8,064 bases of DNA, from positions 1 through 8,064 of the forward strand of contig JAURNB010000090.1 of NCBI GenBank assembly GCA_030830415.1. Direction: 5' to 3'. Each line of letters starts with the position of its first letter. The stretch's first letter is position 1. Source of the DNA: Acidimicrobiales bacterium (GTDB lineage Bacteria; Actinomycetota; Acidimicrobiia; Acidimicrobiales; Ilumatobacteraceae). The notes beneath the pieces are model-generated. The model searched no databases, was not told the DNA's origin, and saw only the letters and a program-made list of their open reading frames with translations. Of the stretch, positions 1 through 6,258 are shown one piece after another. The translations under genes and the position numbers were made by a program.

Positions 1-432
1 CATGCTCACACCGCCAAGAGCAACTACGCACATGCAGATACGCAACACGGTTGGGCGCTCGCCAAAAAGCCGCGGGGCTACAAGCAACATCAGCACTGGT
101 TGCAATGCAGAAATGAGAGTGGCGTTAGCAATTGACGTGTGTTGAAACGACATGAAAACACTCAGCATCGAGGCCGCGAAACGCACACCGGGCACAAAGC
201 ACTTTTTCACCATGTCGACAGAAAGACGACCACCCGACATATATGCCGACAAGGTCATGACAGGAACCGACAATATAAGTCGAATGGGAGTAAACGCTAT
301 GGAAGGTGCAGTAATACCGGCAACAAACAGTGGCCCCACACTCCAAGCAATAACTGCTGCGACGCAAGCGAGCAAGGCAAGTTCGTGTTGTGGCCCATCA
401 GTTTCGTGTTGGGTCTCTTGGTGGCGAGCCAC
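1..432 (-). CDS. EamA/DMT-family membrane transporter, N-terminal part (cut by window edge)
   Basis: This is the first 144 codons of a multi-pass inner-membrane protein that continues past base 1. After a short polar, His/Gln/Glu-rich N-terminus (about residues 1-16), hydrophobic segments alternate with short basic loops. The pattern includes a helix with AWSVGPLF, a TPIRL motif at the start of a second helix, a helix with SMLSVFMSF, then SIANATLISALQPVL and a loop reading FGERPT. This order is typical of the first EamA repeat of drug/metabolite transporters (about 300 residues, ten helices). The reading frame is open back to a stop at 439-441, so the only sensible start is the GTG at 430-432. 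It overlaps the stop codon of the upstream 74-residue gene by one base, which suggests translational coupling. The exported or imported substrate cannot be told. It is probably the last visible gene of the metX transcript. Confidence 0.8.
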   Translation of the reverse strand, partial: MARHQETQHETDGPQHELALLACVAAVIAWSVGPLFVAGITAPSIAFTPIRLILSVPVMTLSAYMSGGRLSVDMVKKCFVPGVRFAASMLSVFMSFQHTSIANATLISALQPVLMLLVAPRLFGERPTVLRICMCVVALGGVSM

Positions 433-656
433 TATTTCTTACTGTCGCCAGCAAGATTCACTCGCAATACAAGAATGCCGTCTTCAATAGACACTTCTGC
501 ATCACCGATAATTGCAAAATCTTGGAAATCGGTTTGCGCTTGCGTAAGAAAGGCTTGGCGCTCTTCACCAGCTACCGGTGGCAAGGGGCGGCGCTTTACC
601 GATGCTGCTCGCTCTTTGAAGCGTGCGATCATTTCATTGGGGTCAAATGCTGCCAT
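432..656 (-). CDS. Small conserved-looking protein of unknown function (74 aa)
   Basis: A soluble 74-residue protein that I cannot assign to a family. The N-terminal half is basic and probably helical (MIARFKERAASVKRRPLPPV). The C-terminal half is acidic then hydrophobic, with DFQDFAIIGDAEVSIEDGIL followed by a beta-like LVLRVNL and a short charged tail. There is no signal peptide, membrane segment or metal-binding motif. It starts 24 nt after the stop of the membrane-protein gene at 681, and its TAG shares one base with the GTG start of the EamA transporter, so it sits inside the putative metX operon. The ribosome-binding site is weak (GAAG close to the ATG). Length, frame and tight packing support a real gene; function is unknown. 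Confidence 0.65.
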   Translation of the reverse strand: MAAFDPNEMIARFKERAASVKRRPLPPVAGEERQAFLTQAQTDFQDFAIIGDAEVSIEDGILVLRVNLAGDSKK

Positions 657-680
657 GACTTCAAATTACAAGGTTTAACG

Positions 681-1049
681 CTAGAGAAGTGGATCTACTG
701 TTTTAATTGGTGCAGGAGTTTCCCCCGCCGGCACTTCTTCTCGTTCAATGAGTCGAGGCTTTTTTTCTTTTTTCACCCGAATATCGGGAGCAACATTGAC
801 GGGTTCATGCTGCAAGGCAACGGGCAGGTCTTCTGATGTGCTGGTGGGGCGCACCATGTTGAGCAGGAATGCGCGATCGACACCTTTGCTTTTCAGGTAT
901 GCACGTTCGCTCATGATTTCCAAAGGAGCAAGTGCTTCAGGCTCTGGTCGCGAGGTGCGCCAAAACCAAATGGTGAGCCCGAAGAGACCAATACCGCCCA
1001 AAATGAGCACTGCGGAAATCACAGTGACAATTCCAACGGTTGCGAACAT
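681..1049 (-). CDS. Single-pass membrane protein of unknown function (122 aa)
   Basis: The protein has one clear N-terminal transmembrane helix (about residues 4-30: VGIVTVISAVLILGG through LTIWFW), followed by a basic residue and a cytoplasmic-looking tail of about 90 residues. The tail begins with a more conserved-looking stretch (PLEIMSERAYLKSKGVDRAF, about 42-61). It ends in a low-complexity region rich in Lys, Glu and Pro (KKEKKPRLIEREE, then PAGETPAP). I do not recognise a family. It starts only 9 nt after the metX stop codon, without a good Shine-Dalgarno sequence, so it is probably translated by ribosomes leaving metX. The topology suggests a membrane-anchored scaffold or regulator, but that is a guess from shape alone. 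Confidence 0.7.
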   Translation of the reverse strand: MFATVGIVTVISAVLILGGIGLFGLTIWFWRTSRPEPEALAPLEIMSERAYLKSKGVDRAFLLNMVRPTSTSEDLPVALQHEPVNVAPDIRVKKEKKPRLIEREEVPAGETPAPIKTVDPLL

Positions 1050-1058
1050 ATGAATATG

Positions 1059-2252
1059 TTAGTGGAGTCGGCTAAGCAAGCCGCGAAGAGCGGCACTCAC
1101 CTGATCGAACTCAATGAGAAAAGCGTCATGGCCATGTGGCGAATCGATTTCGATGTAGTCACAAGTACCACCAGTTGATTCCACAATGTCACGAATTTGC
1201 CGTTGTTGGTATGACGGATACAAAATGTCGCTCCAAATACCCACCGACACCACAGGCACTTGGATACGCGACATTGCTGCTTCTACCCCGCCACGGCCGC
1301 GACCCACATCGTGGAGATCCATTGCCTTGCCAATGATGAGATAACTATTTGCATCGAATCGACGAATGAGTTTGTCGCCGTGATGGTCGAGGTAACGCTC
1401 CACTTCGAAACGGTCCCACATGTCAATGCCGCTCTTGTCGGCGTTGCCGTCGGCAAGTTCGCGACCAAACTTTTCAGAAAAAATATTGTCGCTGCGGAAA
1501 GTGACCTGGGCAACCATGCGTGCAATGGCTAAACCTTCCCAGGGGCCTTCGCCTGGTGCCGCGTCGTAGTAGTCGCCGTTGTTCCACTGCGGGTCGAGAC
1601 GTATGGCGCGTCGGCCAATGGCTCCCCAAGCAATTTGCTGTGCAGTTGCTTGCGCACATGTGGCAATGGGAACAAGCGAGCGAACACGATCGGGGAACAT
1701 GATTCCCCATTCGAGAACTTGCATTCCGCCCATTGAGCCACCAATCACACTTTGCCAAACGCGAATGTTTAAGTGATCGGCTAGCCGTGCTTGCGCACGC
1801 ACCATGTCGCGAATAGTGACAACTGGGAAACGTGAGCCATAAGGCAAAGCGTCGTCGGGGTGCGGTGATGCTGGGCCCGTGCTTCCTTGGCATCCGCCAA
1901 GAACATTGGTACACACCACGAACCACACATTGGTGTCGATGGCTAAACCTGGGCCAATGAGTGATTCCCACCAACCTGGAGATGGTTGACCATCGGTTGC
2001 GCGCCCAGCGGCATGGCTATCGCCTGTCCATGCATGACACAGCAACACAGCATTGCTGGCATCGCTGTTGAGCGTGCCCCAGGTTTCATAGGCAATGGTC
2101 ACTTCGCTGAGCGTTGCGCCTACATCGAGTTGCACTTTGCGATCGGCTGGCAAGGTATAAAACTGACGGTTACCTGGGTGCTGAGAGGAATTCCATGCGC
2201 CAGTTGCTGGGTAGTCGCGCGCAGCGGTGTAGTAGTTGTCTCCTGGCCTCAT
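1059..2252 (-). CDS. metX: Homoserine O-acetyltransferase (MetX, alpha/beta-hydrolase type)
   Basis: MetX moves an acyl group (normally acetyl from acetyl-CoA) onto the hydroxyl of L-homoserine, the committed step of methionine synthesis, in the cytoplasm. At 397 residues it has the family's usual length. Visible landmarks are LLCHAWTGDSHAAG (about 70-83), GCQGSTGPASP (120-130), the nucleophile elbow GGSMGGMQVLEW with Ser173, the acidic residue in WSDILYP (Asp342) and the catalytic His in PHGHDAFL (His375), so the triad is complete. Family members can be acetyl- or succinyl-transferases; the sequence alone does not settle which. The start is ATG 2250-2252, chosen because AAAGGAGA lies just upstream. 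The frame is open further upstream, but that stretch is riboswitch leader. A SAM riboswitch precedes the gene, fitting end-product repression. No sulfhydrylase gene is next to it here; three small or transporter genes follow it. Confidence 0.96.
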   Translation of the reverse strand: MRPGDNYYTAARDYPATGAWNSSQHPGNRQFYTLPADRKVQLDVGATLSEVTIAYETWGTLNSDASNAVLLCHAWTGDSHAAGRATDGQPSPGWWESLIGPGLAIDTNVWFVVCTNVLGGCQGSTGPASPHPDDALPYGSRFPVVTIRDMVRAQARLADHLNIRVWQSVIGGSMGGMQVLEWGIMFPDRVRSLVPIATCAQATAQQIAWGAIGRRAIRLDPQWNNGDYYDAAPGEGPWEGLAIARMVAQVTFRSDNIFSEKFGRELADGNADKSGIDMWDRFEVERYLDHHGDKLIRRFDANSYLIIGKAMDLHDVGRGRGGVEAAMSRIQVPVVSVGIWSDILYPSYQQRQIRDIVESTGGTCDYIEIDSPHGHDAFLIEFDQVSAALRGLLSRLH

Positions 2253-2255
2253 GGT

Positions 2256-2263
2256 TCTCCTTT
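2256..2263 (-). promoter_or_regulatory. metX Shine-Dalgarno sequence
   Basis: The minus strand reads AAAGGAGA followed by ACC and the metX ATG. This strong match to the 16S anti-SD fixes the MetX start at the methionine of MRPGDNYY. Part of it (AAAGG) is complementary to CCTTT in the 3' part of the riboswitch, see findings. Confidence 0.85.
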
Positions 2264-2296
2264 CTGCATCGGTGTACACGTATAACAAAAAACGCA

Positions 2297-2421
2297 ACAT
2301 CACGAGAAAGGGCCGTTGCCATAGGTACTTGCGTACCTACAACCACATCCCCGCTTCAGAGAAGCGAGTTGGCACCGTGGACCTACCCCGGTTGCCGGAC
2401 CCCAATGGTCACTCGTGATGT
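2297..2421 (-). promoter_or_regulatory. SAM riboswitch, SAM-I/SAM-IV clan, upstream of metX
   Basis: On the minus strand a perfect 10-bp closing stem (ACATCACGAG 2421-2412 with CTCGTGATGT 2306-2297) encloses a structured leader 45 nt upstream of metX. Inside are the clan's hallmark CCGGCAACC (2398-2390) and a GGTGCCAACTC segment (2376-2366) resembling the SAM-I joining region. There is a short ACCG/CGGT stem (2392-2389 with 2377-2374) and a perfect 6-bp hairpin with a 3-nt loop (2366-2352). A 7-bp hairpin with a GCAA tetraloop (2339-2322) is flanked by GTTG/CAAC. These RNAs bind S-adenosylmethionine and shut down methionine genes. The subclass (SAM-I, SAM-IV or the mixed variant) cannot be fixed by eye. 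No strong intrinsic terminator follows, only a T6 run (2292-2287), so control of translation is plausible. The promoter must lie just upstream; TATACC at 2430-2425 is a weak candidate -10. Confidence 0.85.
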
Positions 2422-2466
2422 ATGGGTATAGGTTACCGTGACATGCCAACATTGGCGAGGATCTTT

Positions 2467-3201
2467 ATGACAAACGCAGCTGGCTACTCGAACTACCTCA
2501 CGCCACTTGCAGAAACACGCGCCACCCCTGGTACGAACTTCGGCACCTTTGCCATAGCGCCCATAGCGGCTGGCACCATTGTGGTGACCTTTGGTGGCGC
2601 CCAGATGAACCGCGTTGCCTTCGACAAGCACCCCGATGAACGGCGAATGCGTTCTTTACAAATTGAACTCGACAGCTTTCTGCTCGGGCCTGAAGTACGC
2701 CAAACAGGTGATGCAGTGAACCATTCATGCGACCCCAATTGCGGCATGGGCAATGCCACTCAACTCGTTGCCATGCGCGACATTGCCACAGGTGAAGAAA
2801 TTACTTTCGACTATGCGATGTCTGACGCATCTGACTACGACGAATTCACTTGCATTTGTGCCACCGCCCACTGCCGCCGCAGCATTACATCGCTTGATTG
2901 GAAACTGCCAGAGCTTCAGCAGAGATACATCGGTTATTTTTCGCCATACATCGTACGCAAATGGAAAGCGCGCGAGAAGGCTCGGCATTTACGCAAGAGC
3001 GAGGCAGAGGAACTTTTGTTACGTTACGACGAGAACCCACGCGAGGCACTGGGCAAAGCACTACGCATCACCTCTGGTTATTCTCATTCGTCATACGAGG
3101 TGCTGTACGAATTGCTCGACCTCAAGGTCATGGGTGCACGCAACGAAGACGACGTCGTGAAATATTTCAACGAAATGCGGGTCTACCCCAAAAGTGGCTG
3201 A
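2467..3201 (+). CDS. SET-domain protein (putative protein lysine methyltransferase)
   Basis: SET enzymes transfer the methyl group of S-adenosylmethionine to lysine side chains of proteins. In this 244-residue protein an N-terminal strand region (GTFAIAPIAAGTIVVTFGG, about 26-44) leads to the two diagnostic motifs: NHSCDPN (85-91, AdoMet binding and pseudoknot) and GEEITFDY (109-116, with the catalytic Tyr). Next is a post-SET zinc cluster, C129-x-C131-x4-C136, which with Cys88 would bind zinc. The remaining hundred residues are helical and charged (RKWKAREKARHLRKSEAEELLLRYDENP) with no family I recognise. I chose ATG 2467 because GAGGA lies 5 nt before it; the frame is open to an ATG at 2422, which has no such site and touches the riboswitch region. 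It is divergent from metX and overlaps the DUF4262 gene tail-to-tail by 19 bp. The target protein is unknown. Confidence 0.88.
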   Translation: MTNAAGYSNYLTPLAETRATPGTNFGTFAIAPIAAGTIVVTFGGAQMNRVAFDKHPDERRMRSLQIELDSFLLGPEVRQTGDAVNHSCDPNCGMGNATQLVAMRDIATGEEITFDYAMSDASDYDEFTCICATAHCRRSITSLDWKLPELQQRYIGYFSPYIVRKWKAREKARHLRKSEAEELLLRYDENPREALGKALRITSGYSHSSYEVLYELLDLKVMGARNEDDVVKYFNEMRVYPKSG

Positions 3202-3710
3202 GTAAAAGCGAGTCGTTGATCGAAGCCCACCTCACCTGGCAAGAAACCATTGCGGTCGGGCCACAACAGCTGCACAACGGAAAAAGGTTTCGCCTTGTAC
3301 CACGAAGATGCGGTTGCAAAAAGATGCCCCCACTCACTCATGTTCACAGCAATAAACCTTGCTCGCTGTTCCCCATCGAACAAGCCAAGCAGTTCGGCAC
3401 CAATTTCGATGCTGTTCCCTGCTGCCACTACATCGACGACGAGATCGAACAAACCTTTGCACGCAACAGGGGTAAGGCCACACACCACGATGTTGGGGAA
3501 TGTTGTTACCTCAGTGAAATTCAAAGTGTACGAATACGTAGGGAATGGTGCGCCACTCGCCGCTTTTGCTACTCCAGGTTCGACAGACTCGGTAGCCCAA
3601 CCAAAGGTTTCCACCATCCACTCAATTTTCTCCATGTGAGGGATATGGAAATCTGGCAAATCACCCGTGTGGGTGTTTTTATCTGATGATGAGGCATCTT
3701 GCACGCTCAC
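3183..3710 (-). CDS. DUF4262-domain protein
   Basis: A 175-residue soluble protein matching the general pattern of DUF4262. It has FGWATESVEP (about 36-45), then PTYSYTLNFTE (57-67) in place of the usual YTvGLte. A hydrophobic strand IVVCGL (74-79) and a helical LFDLVVDVVAAG (87-98) follow. The C-terminal signature VVQLLWPDRNGFLPGE (145-160), GFD and terminal QPLL is clear. The biochemical role of this family is not established. The start is uncertain: GTG at 3708-3710 gives the full length with a low-complexity N-terminus, while ATG at 3633-3635 (residue 26) begins nearer the domain and would leave a 93-bp divergent promoter region before the SURF1 gene. Neither has a good ribosome-binding site. 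Its 3' end overlaps the SET gene by 19 bp. Confidence 0.82.
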   Translation of the reverse strand: MSVQDASSSDKNTHTGDLPDFHIPHMEKIEWMVETFGWATESVEPGVAKAASGAPFPTYSYTLNFTEVTTFPNIVVCGLTPVACKGLFDLVVDVVAAGNSIEIGAELLGLFDGEQRARFIAVNMSEWGHLFATASSWYKAKPFSVVQLLWPDRNGFLPGEVGFDQRLAFTQPLLG

Positions 3711-3721
3711 AAACTAGCGTG
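3702..3721. repeat. 20-bp inverted repeat between DUF4262 and SURF1 starts
   Basis: CACGCT (3702-3707) and AGCGTG (3716-3721) are a perfect inverted repeat separated by 8 bases. It lies exactly where the two divergent genes begin and would cover the farther DUF4262 GTG start. It could be an operator for a dimeric regulator, or chance; no matching copy was noticed elsewhere in the window. Confidence 0.35.
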
Positions 3722-3728
3722 AAGTGCA

Positions 3729-4508
3729 GTGAAGGACCCCACGATTCTGCGCACCTTTCTTCGTCCGAAATGGTTACTCACTCATCTCCTTGTCATTGTT
3801 CTTGTTGTCGTCATGATGTCATTGTCGATGTGGCAATTTGGTCGCCTTGACGAGCGCAAAACCTTTAATGCAGGGTTGAAGGCCAATGCCACCCAAGCAA
3901 TCACTCCTATCAAAAACCTTGCGGTCAACCTCCCCGCCGATCTCAACGACATTCAATGGCGCCGCGTGGTGGTGCGAGGCACCTTTCGCCCGGCAGCTGA
4001 AGTAACAATTGTGAATCGCAGTCAAGACGGTGCTGCAGGCGTTGATGCCGCAACTCCTCTTGATTTCACCATTGACGGAAAAAAGTACGCAGTCATCGTT
4101 GACCGCGGTTTTGTTCCGTTAGCCGCCTCGATGCCGAAGCCCCCCAGCGGAGAAGTTGAATTAGTCGGACGCATTCGACTGTCTCAAGAACGCCGCACAG
4201 GAGCCCTCAGTGACCCCACCTCCGGAGTACTCACCGAGGTGCAGCGCCTCGACGTGCAAAGGTTGAGCGAACAAACACGTCTCAATGATCAGCAAACCGT
4301 TTTGCCGTTCTATCTTGACTTGCTGGAGTCACCACAAATTACTTCAGCTCTTCCGGCGCAAGTACCAAGCCCCCGCGCCGACAACGGCTCTCACTTGTCG
4401 TACGCCATTCAATGGATCTTGTTTAGCCTCTGCGCAATTGGTGGCTGGGTTATTTTGGTGAAGCGGGCAATGCGTGCTTCAAGGCCAACTTCAGCTGCCG
4501 TTGAGTGA
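3729..4508 (+). CDS. SURF1-family cytochrome c oxidase assembly protein
   Basis: SURF1 (Shy1) proteins help insert heme into the cytochrome c oxidase core subunit in the membrane. The 259-residue protein has the family's two-helix plan. An N-terminal transmembrane segment (about 15-35) runs into MWQFGRLDERK, the usual WQ..R..K motif. A periplasmic domain follows with WRRVVVRGTF (77-86) and RGFVPL (126-131). A second helix (about 225-246) is introduced by HLSYAIQW (222-229), a strong SURF1 signature. Start is GTG 3729, preceded only by a weak GAAG. No cox or cta genes are adjacent, which is common in actinobacteria. Its last 59 bp overlap the end of the opposite-strand 123-residue gene, and its start is only 18 bp from the farther DUF4262 start, so its promoter must lie at least partly inside that gene's 5' end. 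Confidence 0.93.
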   Translation: MKDPTILRTFLRPKWLLTHLLVIVLVVVMMSLSMWQFGRLDERKTFNAGLKANATQAITPIKNLAVNLPADLNDIQWRRVVVRGTFRPAAEVTIVNRSQDGAAGVDAATPLDFTIDGKKYAVIVDRGFVPLAASMPKPPSGEVELVGRIRLSQERRTGALSDPTSGVLTEVQRLDVQRLSEQTRLNDQQTVLPFYLDLLESPQITSALPAQVPSPRADNGSHLSYAIQWILFSLCAIGGWVILVKRAMRASRPTSAAVE

Positions 4509-4821
4509 AGTTGCTCGCAAAAGCAATAGACAAAACGCCCGCAACCTGGAGAGCTAGTTCTCCAGACGGCGCGCCTCGAACAATTGCAATGCGTGCTTGA
4601 TACTTTTTTCCATCGTGAGCGATTGCCCGTACCGCCACAGCTTCTTCTAGCCATTTATTCACGTTGGGAACAACACAAACGTCAACGTTGACTTTTCGAA
4701 GCGCCGCAGCGAATTCTTGGGCATGTGGATCATTTGCCGACAACAAAATTTCATGAGTTTCATGACCTGGCTTACGCCATTCACGGTGACGAGATTTGCT
4801 GAACAAACGAAAAACTGACAT
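4450..4821 (-). CDS. Protein of unknown function (123 aa), last gene after GMC oxidoreductase
   Basis: I do not recognise this protein. It has a basic N-terminus (RLFSKSRHREWRKPGHE, about 5-21), then alternating strand and helix segments: THEILLSAND, a helical AQEFAAALRKVNVDVCVV, the strand-like KKYQARIAIVRGAPS, and a hydrophobic stretch LALQVAGVLSIAFAS (about 89-103) followed by QRQLKLALKHAL. No clear membrane helix or catalytic motif is seen. The ATG at 4821 is preceded by AGAGG at good spacing and lies 19 nt after the GMC stop, which supports translation as part of that operon. The last 59 bp overlap the SURF1 coding end on the other strand, so one end of the pair is unusually compact. It is probably a real gene, but without family support. 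Confidence 0.6.
   Translation of the reverse strand: MSVFRLFSKSRHREWRKPGHETHEILLSANDPHAQEFAAALRKVNVDVCVVPNVNKWLEEAVAVRAIAHDGKKYQARIAIVRGAPSGELALQVAGVLSIAFASNFTQRQLKLALKHALPASPK
4546..4565. repeat. Near-palindromic stem-loop 38 bp after SURF1 stop
   Basis: CTGGAGA (4546-4552) and TCTCCAG (4559-4565) form a perfect 7-bp stem around six bases. It lies downstream of the SURF1 stop but inside the opposite-strand 123-residue gene. No T-run follows on the plus strand, so it is not a standard intrinsic terminator; it could still protect or end the SURF1 transcript. Confidence 0.35.
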
Positions 4822-4840
4822 GAACTACACCTCTCAAGAA

Positions 4841-6253
4841 TTAACTCAGTTGCTGCGCAACACCACGCGCAATACGACTCGCCACCATCATGGTAGGCAA
4901 TTGCGTTGCCCCACGAGGAATATCGGGAAATACCGATGCATCGGCAACCCACAAACGTTGAGTGTTGAACACGGCTCCTGAAGTGCTCACCGCGGCATGA
5001 TCTGACTCGCTTGCACCCATTGCGCAGGTCCCTGAAACGTGTGAATAGGCCCCCAGTTGACGCTGTACGAACCTCGCCATGCTCGCCTGATCATGTGCAA
5101 GGAGTTCATGGAGACGAGTTCCGGCGTTATCTACATAACACTCCACCACCAGGCCATTTTCCTTGAGTGGAGCCAGCACATCGGAAGCCAAAATAATGGC
5201 TGCCCGCATTGCTTCGGCGTCTGCATCGGTCGTTAATGATCGCAGTGATAATTCTGCTCTCTGGTCGACTTCTTTCACCGACCCTCGCGACGACACTTGT
5301 GTGACCGCCGCAACCAACTGAGCAAATTGCATTCCACTGCCATTACTTGTTGCATTCACTGGCAACAGGTGGATATTGCTCTCACCCATTGCTGAAGATG
5401 CAATCACTAACGAGGTCACCTCAGGAAGCGTTTCTTCAACACTTTGCGCCATCTGCACAATGATTGACAACGACGGATGGTCTTGGAGATTGCGACCAAT
5501 GGCAGGACCAAACAGACCACTGCGCAAAAGGAGAAGTGGGGACCACACTGCTCCTGCACACATCACTACTGCATCGAACTGCTCTTCAGAGCCATCACCC
5601 AATACAAGGCCTTTTGCAACACCGCCTTCCATCAGCACGGCTTCAACAGAACACTCAGTGCGCACCTCGAGGAGAGCTGCAGTGTTTGCATCACGCAACA
5701 ACGGCAGCACAAAAGCGGAAAATGTATCGAGTCGTTTGCCATCAACTAACGACAGAGCAACTGTTCCAGCACCGTCTCCACAACCCGCACCGTGCTGAAC
5801 CTCGCTCGCACCCATACGCAGTGCCGCTTCAACAACCGCGCGTGAAAATCTTCCTGCCTCAACTGCTCGAGACGACCCCATGTGAAGATTCTGAAATTCT
5901 TGACGAACTGAACTCCATCCCCAGCCGGTGCACCCATAAGCGCGTTCCCATTGGTTGTAGTCATCGGGACAACCCCACGTTTGCGCCATTGCATTAATTG
6001 CAGAGCTTCCGCCCACTCCCCGTCCACGCAAATACGGCAAGGCATGATCTCCGGCATCTGTCACGAAGATGGAATGGTCGAGCAACTGAGTTTCCTTCAA
6101 CGCGTCAGAAAAAGATGCAGAGCTACGGGCTGCTGCAGAGCCATCGATGCCCACACCCTGTTCAAAGAGAACAACTGAGTGCCCTGCGGTGACGAGTCGC
6201 TGTGTTGCGACGCAACCAGCTGGACCCGCCCCAACAACGGCGATGCGAGACAT
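4841..6253 (-). CDS. GMC-family FAD-dependent oxidoreductase
   Basis: GMC enzymes oxidise alcohols or sugars with FAD, passing electrons to oxygen or a carrier. The 470-residue protein shows the N-terminal dinucleotide fold GAGPAG (8-13) with Glu31 after VVLF, signature 1 as GRGVGGSSAINAM (77-89), a second FAD-contact region MCAGAVWSPLLLLRSG (231-246) and GRNLQDHP (253-260). The C-terminal block has HVSGTCAMG (405-413), with the catalytic His405, and VADASVFPDIPRGATQLPTMM (436-456). At the place where most members have a second catalytic His or Asn (pattern N-T-N-A-P-T) this one has T-Q-L-P-T, i.e. Gln451. It is shorter than the typical 530-560 residues, implying a compact substrate domain. 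Start ATG 6253 lies 5 nt after the SDR stop, so the two are co-translated. Mycofactocin-linked or choline-dehydrogenase-like roles are possible; the substrate cannot be read from the sequence. Confidence 0.92.
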   Translation of the reverse strand: MSRIAVVGAGPAGCVATQRLVTAGHSVVLFEQGVGIDGSAAARSSASFSDALKETQLLDHSIFVTDAGDHALPYLRGRGVGGSSAINAMAQTWGCPDDYNQWERAYGCTGWGWSSVRQEFQNLHMGSSRAVEAGRFSRAVVEAALRMGASEVQHGAGCGDGAGTVALSLVDGKRLDTFSAFVLPLLRDANTAALLEVRTECSVEAVLMEGGVAKGLVLGDGSEEQFDAVVMCAGAVWSPLLLLRSGLFGPAIGRNLQDHPSLSIIVQMAQSVEETLPEVTSLVIASSAMGESNIHLLPVNATSNGSGMQFAQLVAAVTQVSSRGSVKEVDQRAELSLRSLTTDADAEAMRAAIILASDVLAPLKENGLVVECYVDNAGTRLHELLAHDQASMARFVQRQLGAYSHVSGTCAMGASESDHAAVSTSGAVFNTQRLWVADASVFPDIPRGATQLPTMMVASRIARGVAQQLS

Positions 6254-6258
6254 AGTGC

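Noticed and set aside
1474..1974. Open frame of 166 codons inside metX on the same strand
   Set aside because: Shadow frame of a complete MetX, with atypical composition (many His, Arg, Ser, Cys) and no motif.
2253..2303. N-terminal extension of MetX by 17 residues
   Set aside because: It would run through the ribosome-binding site and into the closing stem of the riboswitch; the strong AAAGGAGA before ATG 2252 decides the start.
2287..2319. Intrinsic terminator after the riboswitch (GCAAC/GTTGC stem followed by T6)
   Set aside because: The stem is only 5 bp with a 16-nt loop, and it competes with the aptamer rather than being favoured by SAM binding, the wrong logic for repression. Kept only as a remote alternative.
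2898..3686. Long plus-strand open frame (262 codons) across the SET and DUF4262 genes
   Set aside because: It is antisense or out of frame to two recognisable proteins, rich in Arg/His/Cys without domain features, and has no ribosome-binding site.
5464..5997. Plus-strand open frame of 177 codons inside the GMC gene
   Set aside because: Antisense to a complete GMC oxidoreductase, rich in His/Gln/Arg, with no recognisable domain.
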